A stretch of 32,548 bases of DNA from an uncultured Granulosicoccaceae bacterium. Its GTDB lineage: Bacteria > Pseudomonadota > Gammaproteobacteria > Granulosicoccales > Granulosicoccaceae. The notes beneath the pieces are model-generated. The model worked only from the letters and a program-made list of their open reading frames with translations, was not told where the DNA came from and did not search any database. The first letter of the stretch is position 1, and each line of letters opens with the position of its first letter. The stretch is from positions 1 to 32,548 of the forward strand of contig CALISD010000152.1 in NCBI GenBank assembly GCA_938041955.1. Reading direction: 5' to 3'. The translations under genes and the position numbers were made by a program. Below are positions 28,838 to 32,548 of this stretch, one piece after another.

Positions 28838-30856
28838 ATGTTTTTTAATAAAAATTACAAAAAGAATGACGGTAAATTGACCGATAGGGCTCGGGATGCG
28901 AATCTGGCAAAGGTCTTTTTTACCGCGGCTGCCTTTGTCTGTAGTGGTGTGGAGGGTTACGCTGATAGTCATCGTGATCGATTCGAACGCGTAGAGCGTC
29001 ATAGAATTCAATCTCTTGACGGTTCAGGGAATAACAGGCTGGACCCTTATCGCGGTGCAAGTGGCACCGTGTACACCAGAGTTGCTGGTTCGGCATATGC
29101 TGACGGTTTCAGCACAATGGCTGAAGGACCGGCACTTCGTTATATTAGTAATCGTGTGTTTGCAGATGGTGCGCAAAATCTATTTTCCGAAATCGGCACG
29201 ACACAGTGGGTCTACAACTGGGCTCAATTTATAGATCACAGTATTGGGTTGCGTGACGCTGGGACAGAGAGTGTTGAGGTGCTGTTTGATGAAAATGATC
29301 CTCTGGAGTATTTCACCAATAGTGCTGAAAACCTTCGTATGACCAGAACGGCTGTCGCCGAAAATACCGGGACGTTTAAACCGAGGGAACACGTTAATAC
29401 AGTGAGTAGCTATATAGATGCGTGGGCGGTCTATGGTGGCACGGAATCTCGACTCGAATGGTTGCGGGAAGGTCCGGTAGATTTGGATTTAAGCAATAAC
29501 AAGGCGAAACTCTTGTTAACTGATGATGGCTATCTGCCGAGCGTGGGGGCTCGCGGTGATGTATCTTCAGCACCGGAAATGGAGTTGGTTGGCCGACTGT
29601 TGGCAGGCCCGGGTGCAGCCGCAGAAGTGGTTGTGACTGGCGATAAACGCGCGAATGAGAATATCGCGTTAACCACTGTACAAACCTTATTTGCGCGTGA
29701 GCACAACCGTATCGTTTCTTTATTGCCTGATAGACTGCCTGAGCAGGTAAAATTTGATATTGCGCGGCAAATCGTTATCGCGACGCAGCAATACATTACC
29801 TACAACGAATTCCTGCCTGCGCTTGGGTTGAAGTTGTCTCCGGTGAACGGCTACAACTCTGAGGTTGATGCTTCTGTGTCTACAGAGTTTGCGACCGTGG
29901 GTTATCGCGCCCACAGCATGATTCATGGAGAGATAGAGTTAGCGGTTGCCGATGGCACCTATACCGATCAACAGTTAGAGAGTTTTCGACAACTGGGAAT
30001 TGAAATCGAATCGACAGGTGAAACCTTAGAGCTTGCGGTACCTTTGAACGTTGCATTTGCCAATCCACAGCTTGTACCGCAGTTGGGTCTTGGAGCCATC
30101 GCGGCGGGTCTTGGAAGTGAGCCGCAATACAAGAACGACGAACAGATCGATAACCAACTACGCAGTGTGTTGTTCCAACTCCCCAACCCGGATATCGCCA
30201 ACCCGGATGCATGCCTTGATGGCGTGCAAATGCATGAGTGCTTTCTCCTCGCTGCTGATCTGGGAAGTCTTGATGTTTTCCGTGGTCGTGATCATGGAAT
30301 AGCGCCCTACAATAGATTGAGGGAAGCGTATGGATTGCGACGAATTACTTCATTCAAGGATATAACCGGCGAAGATACTGATGAATTCCCGGCTGATGAT
30401 CCGGCCATTGATACCAATGCACCGATTGATGACCCTGACATAATGGAATTTTTAGAACTGCGTGATAAAAATTACAACCTGATACCTCTTGAAAGTGACG
30501 TAGCACAAGCGGAAGCGGTGCATGGGGTGAGACGCACTACGCTGGCCAGCAGACTCAAAGCAATATACGGCAATATAGATGACGTTGATGCATTTGTCGG
30601 CATGGTGTCAGAGCCACATGTAAATGGCAGCGATCTTGGTGAGCTTCAATACGCCATGTGGAAGCAGCAGTTTGAAGCGCTGCGTGACGGAGATTCCTTT
30701 TTCTATTTATGGAACGATTCGTTACGCGACATAATGCGTAGATACGGACGTGCAGGAGTCAATTATCGTCAATCATTGAGTGACATTATTGTGAATAACA
30801 CTGCAGTTAGCTCTGGTGATATACAACCGAATATATTTCTGGTTGCAGAAGAATAG
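28838..30856 (+). CDS. Exported animal-type haem peroxidase
   Basis: 672 residues, peroxidase-cyclooxygenase (An_peroxidase) superfamily. These enzymes use H2O2 to oxidise halides or organic substrates. A charged N-terminus and a hydrophobic stretch (about 24-43, LAKVFFTAAAFVCSG, then GYADS) look like a signal peptide, so it is probably periplasmic or secreted. The distal site is WAQFIDHS with Asp133 and His134; catalytic Arg287 is in FAREHNRIV; the proximal haem ligand is His359 in GYRAHSMIHGEIEL. FRGRDHGIAPYNRLREAYG is the other family hallmark. The residue after the distal His is Ser135 where the animal enzymes have a calcium-binding Asp (DHD). No hemolysin-type calcium repeats or dockerin are present. 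Natural substrate unknown. Confidence 0.9.
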   Translation: MFFNKNYKKNDGKLTDRARDANLAKVFFTAAAFVCSGVEGYADSHRDRFERVERHRIQSLDGSGNNRLDPYRGASGTVYTRVAGSAYADGFSTMAEGPALRYISNRVFADGAQNLFSEIGTTQWVYNWAQFIDHSIGLRDAGTESVEVLFDENDPLEYFTNSAENLRMTRTAVAENTGTFKPREHVNTVSSYIDAWAVYGGTESRLEWLREGPVDLDLSNNKAKLLLTDDGYLPSVGARGDVSSAPEMELVGRLLAGPGAAAEVVVTGDKRANENIALTTVQTLFAREHNRIVSLLPDRLPEQVKFDIARQIVIATQQYITYNEFLPALGLKLSPVNGYNSEVDASVSTEFATVGYRAHSMIHGEIELAVADGTYTDQQLESFRQLGIEIESTGETLELAVPLNVAFANPQLVPQLGLGAIAAGLGSEPQYKNDEQIDNQLRSVLFQLPNPDIANPDACLDGVQMHECFLLAADLGSLDVFRGRDHGIAPYNRLREAYGLRRITSFKDITGEDTDEFPADDPAIDTNAPIDDPDIMEFLELRDKNYNLIPLESDVAQAEAVHGVRRTTLASRLKAIYGNIDDVDAFVGMVSEPHVNGSDLGELQYAMWKQQFEALRDGDSFFYLWNDSLRDIMRRYGRAGVNYRQSLSDIIVNNTAVSSGDIQPNIFLVAEE

Positions 30857-30865
30857 AGAATAGAA

Positions 30866-30894
30866 GTGGCGAGTTGTGTAATGCAGCTCGCTAC
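30866..30894. terminator. Hairpin between convergent peroxidase and SDR genes
   Basis: GTGGCGAGTTG (30866-30876) pairs along 11 positions with CAGCTCGCTAC (30884-30894), nine Watson-Crick and two G-T pairs, around a 7-base loop. It lies 10 bases after the peroxidase stop. There is no strong T-run on either side; a bidirectional transcript end is likely. Confidence 0.5.
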
Positions 30895-30998
30895 AATTAA
30901 ACAAACGACAAAGGGAATACAGAAGTGGGTGGCTTGCGCTTCATGATAAATACTGAACAGCACTCATTGCGCCAGAGAAAACTGATGGAATGTTATTG

Positions 30999-31706
30999 TT
31001 AGAGCGATGGTTCCAGGCGGCTGTTTACCAATATTTCAGCCACGGACGCCTCATTCGGAAGCGAAAGGGCGTATGCGACGGTGGCAGCTATTGCCGCTGG
31101 TGTGATCTTGGTTTGCCCCTCTGGAACCGTTACGCTGTTGACCATATCGGTATCAACTAATCCCGGGCAAACAGCTGTGGCGCGTACGCCGGAATCCCAG
31201 CCGTTTTGGCGTATGGCATGGGTTAGCGCCATAGATGCAAATTTTGAGGCCGCATATCCGAAGGTGGTTTCGCTAAGCAAACGCTTGCCGGAAAGTGATA
31301 CCAGATTTACCACTCGCCCATGACCACTGGCTTTAAGATCCGGGAGCACCGCTCTGATCAGTCGCAATGGTCCTTTGAAATTGACGTTCCACATATCGTC
31401 GATGTCCGACTCAAGTCCGTGTTCGAGATCAGCGGTAATCATAATTCCCGCGTTTAATACGATGGCATCGATGGCACCGAATCTGTGTCGTGTGGCGTTA
31501 GCCCAATCTTCAGAAGCTTGATCTTCAGTGGCATCCCACTGATGTATTTCTACCTGCCCTGCAAATGCGGAGGCATCGATGCTGTCTGGATTACGTGCGC
31601 CAAGGCTCACTCTGTAGCCTGATGCTGATAGTGCCGTCGCGGTTGCCAAACCGATTCCACGGTTCGCTCCTGAGATCATTACTACGCGTCCGTTTGGATT
31701 TAGCAT
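30999..31706 (-). CDS. Short-chain dehydrogenase/reductase (classical SDR)
   Basis: 235 residues. An NAD(P)-dependent oxidoreductase with cofactor loop GANRGIG (13-19), NAGI at 85-88, catalytic Ser in NLVSLSG (137-140) and the Y151-xxx-K155 pair, followed by CPGLVDTDM. Arg at position 17 of the glycine-rich loop suggests NADP preference (inference). Substrate cannot be named. AGAAG is found 8-12 bases before the ATG. It converges on the peroxidase gene and is the last protein gene before the repeat array. Confidence 0.88.
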   Translation of the reverse strand: MLNPNGRVVMISGANRGIGLATATALSASGYRVSLGARNPDSIDASAFAGQVEIHQWDATEDQASEDWANATRHRFGAIDAIVLNAGIMITADLEHGLESDIDDMWNVNFKGPLRLIRAVLPDLKASGHGRVVNLVSLSGKRLLSETTFGYAASKFASMALTHAIRQNGWDSGVRATAVCPGLVDTDMVNSVTVPEGQTKITPAAIAATVAYALSLPNEASVAEILVNSRLEPSL

Positions 31707-31849
31707 TTGTAGCTTCTTGTGACTATAAAGTGAGTGATAAGAGGGAAGTTAGCACAATGGAGCGAGTGGAGGGGGGCTTGCAAAGTTGGTTAACATTTTA
31801 GTTATCGACTTACGAGCCATCGTAGCCAGACGTTGCGGAAGAATCACTT
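31707..31849. other. Gap between SDR gene and repeat array
   Basis: No coding frame supported. It contains a small perfect hairpin (TACGA 31811-31815 / TCGTA 31820-31824) and an A/T-rich stretch (31793-31806) just before the repeats begin. A minus-strand -10-like TATAGT (31722-31727) could belong to the SDR gene, without a clear -35. Confidence 0.4.
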
Positions 31850-31993
31850 TGCTGCAACCCAACGCGTAAGCGACGTGTGTGTGCTGTCGCGATATTGTCG
31901 GTATCTCGTCACGTGAAGGTGGTAATAGATCTAGAAGGTGGGTGTCTCTGCCTCTGAACATCGCAAGTGACATGAGAACATGCACGGCATGCT

Positions 31994-32078
31994 ACTCGCT
32001 CACGCGTCGGGTTTCCCGAGGCTGCGATAAGCCCCAGTGGTGTGGTTTGTCTTTTGGAAGCCCGACGCGCAGGCGAGA
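31994..32078. repeat. Long inverted repeat in tandem copy 1
   Basis: Left arm ACTCGCTCACGCGTCGGGTTTCC starts at 31994; right arm GGAAGCCCGACGCG starts at 32056 and continues as CAGGCGAG. The right arm's outer half is more decayed than in later copies. Inside, GGCT/AGCC forms a short hairpin around GCGATA. Confidence 0.75.
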
Positions 32079-32193
32079 GGGTGTGCTGTCGTGATTTTGT
32101 CGGTATCTCTTAAGGTAAAGGTGGCATTCGATCTAGAAGATGAGCTTCTCTGCCTCTGAACAGCGTAAGTGAAATGGGAACATACACGGCGTG

Positions 32194-32278
32194 CCACTCG
32201 CTCACGCGTCGGGTTTCCCGGGGGCTGCGATAATCCCCGGTGTACGGTGTGTCTTTTGGAAACCCGACGCGTAAGCGT
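32194..32278. repeat. Long inverted repeat in tandem copy 2
   Basis: ACGCGTCGGGTTTCC of the left arm pairs perfectly over 15 bases with GGAAACCCGACGCGT of the right arm (from 32258). The enclosed part has CCGGGG/CCCCGG as a nested hairpin around GCTGCGATAAT. Confidence 0.8.
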
Positions 32279-32395
32279 GTTGGTGTGCTGTCGTGATTTT
32301 GTCGGTATCTCTTAAGGTAAAGGTGGTATTCGATCTAGAAGATGAGCTTCTCTGCCTCTGAACAGCGTAAGTGAAATGGGAACATGCACGGCGTG

Positions 32396-32486
32396 CCACT
32401 CGCTCACGCGTCGGGTTTCCCGGGGGCTGCGATAAGCCCCGGTGGTGTGGCTTGTCTTTTGGAAGCCCGACGCGTTAAGCGAGTGG
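32396..32486. repeat. Long inverted repeat in tandem copy 3
   Basis: The left arm (32396-32420, starting CCACTCGCTCACGCGTCGGG) pairs with the right arm (32461-32486, GGAAGCCCGACGCGTTAAGC then GAGTGG) with one indel and one G-T pair. The nested hairpin is CCGGGG/CCCCGG with GCT/AGC inside, one base bulged, around GCGATA. Confidence 0.8.
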
Positions 32487-32548
32487 GTGTGCTGTCGTGA
32501 TTTTGTCGGTATCTCTTAAGGTAAAGGTGGTATTCGATCTAGAAGATG

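Larger units (their letters stand above)
31850..32548. repeat. Tandem array of a 202-base unit, running off the right edge
   Basis: The phrase GTGCTGTCG recurs at 31881, 32083, 32285 and 32489, giving periods of 202, 202 and 204. The first copy is clearly diverged; the second and third differ at roughly ten positions; the 60 bases of the fourth are identical to the third. The array begins about 31850 with a degraded arm (CAACCCAACGCGTAAGCG). The unit length is not a multiple of three, and the array is cut by the window end, so the total copy number is unknown. Confidence 0.9.

Noticed and set aside
32000..32399. Two minus-strand frames of 65 codons (32000-32197 and 32202-32399) with almost identical translations, one per tandem unit
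   Set aside because: They follow from the near identity of the repeat copies. The 202-base unit is not a multiple of three, no ribosome-binding site stands out, the frames run through the hairpin arms, and the first, diverged copy does not keep the frame in the same form.
31850..32548. CRISPR array or integron cassette array (attC sites)
   Set aside because: The repeat unit is 202 bases with no unique spacers, so it is not CRISPR. The arms lack the GTTRRRY/RYYYAAC core sites of attC, and there are no cassette genes between copies.

Overview
The window looks like a chromosomal segment of a (probably marine) gammaproteobacterium of moderate G+C. The evidence is gene content and order: ubiG (ubiquinone synthesis), Fur, and the run gyrA ... 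tyrA-aroA-cmk-rpsA-ihfB-lapB-pyrF are typical of Gammaproteobacteria, and mtaD-ubiG-mupP divergent from gyrA recalls pseudomonads. The genus cannot be fixed from the sequence alone; no rRNA, tRNA, plasmid, phage, insertion sequence or CRISPR array was recognised.

Layout. 1-3727: the 3' part of a very large surface or secreted protein built of DUF11-type and SdrD-B-like beta domains, cut by the left edge. 3807-4280: fur. 4292-8799 (minus strand): a leftward cluster, in transcription order mtaD, ubiG, mupP, an unknown 234-residue protein, and a degenerate squalene/phytoene-synthase-like protein that converges on fur. 9036-11738: gyrA with a strong hairpin after it. 11770-12208: a 440-base gap with a good promoter and a structured leader ahead of a 388-residue phosphoglycerate dehydrogenase (serA type). 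13501-15060 (minus): an OmpA-family outer-membrane lipoprotein. 15368-24465: a housekeeping run on the plus strand, tyrA, aroA, cmk, rpsA, ihfB, lapB, pyrF, a purine phosphoribosyltransferase and threonine aldolase. It links aromatic amino acid synthesis, pyrimidine/CMP metabolism, translation, nucleoid structure and LPS control. 24590-28557: a HerA-like ATPase with a coiled coil, a DUF1810 protein and an EamA transporter. 28838-30856: an exported animal-type haem peroxidase, convergent with a short-chain dehydrogenase (30999-31706, minus).

The least ordinary part is the right end. From about 31850 to the edge there is a tandem array of a 202-base non-coding unit, each copy holding a long imperfect inverted repeat with a smaller hairpin nested inside. 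One arm of that inverted repeat also occurs alone, 18 kb away, between the convergent serA and ompA genes beside a 30-base near-perfect palindrome. I read this as a dispersed palindromic repeat family, locally amplified in tandem at the right edge. A second item worth attention is the serA leader, where two mutually exclusive hairpins can form downstream of a clear promoter. No complete novel multi-gene system is evident.
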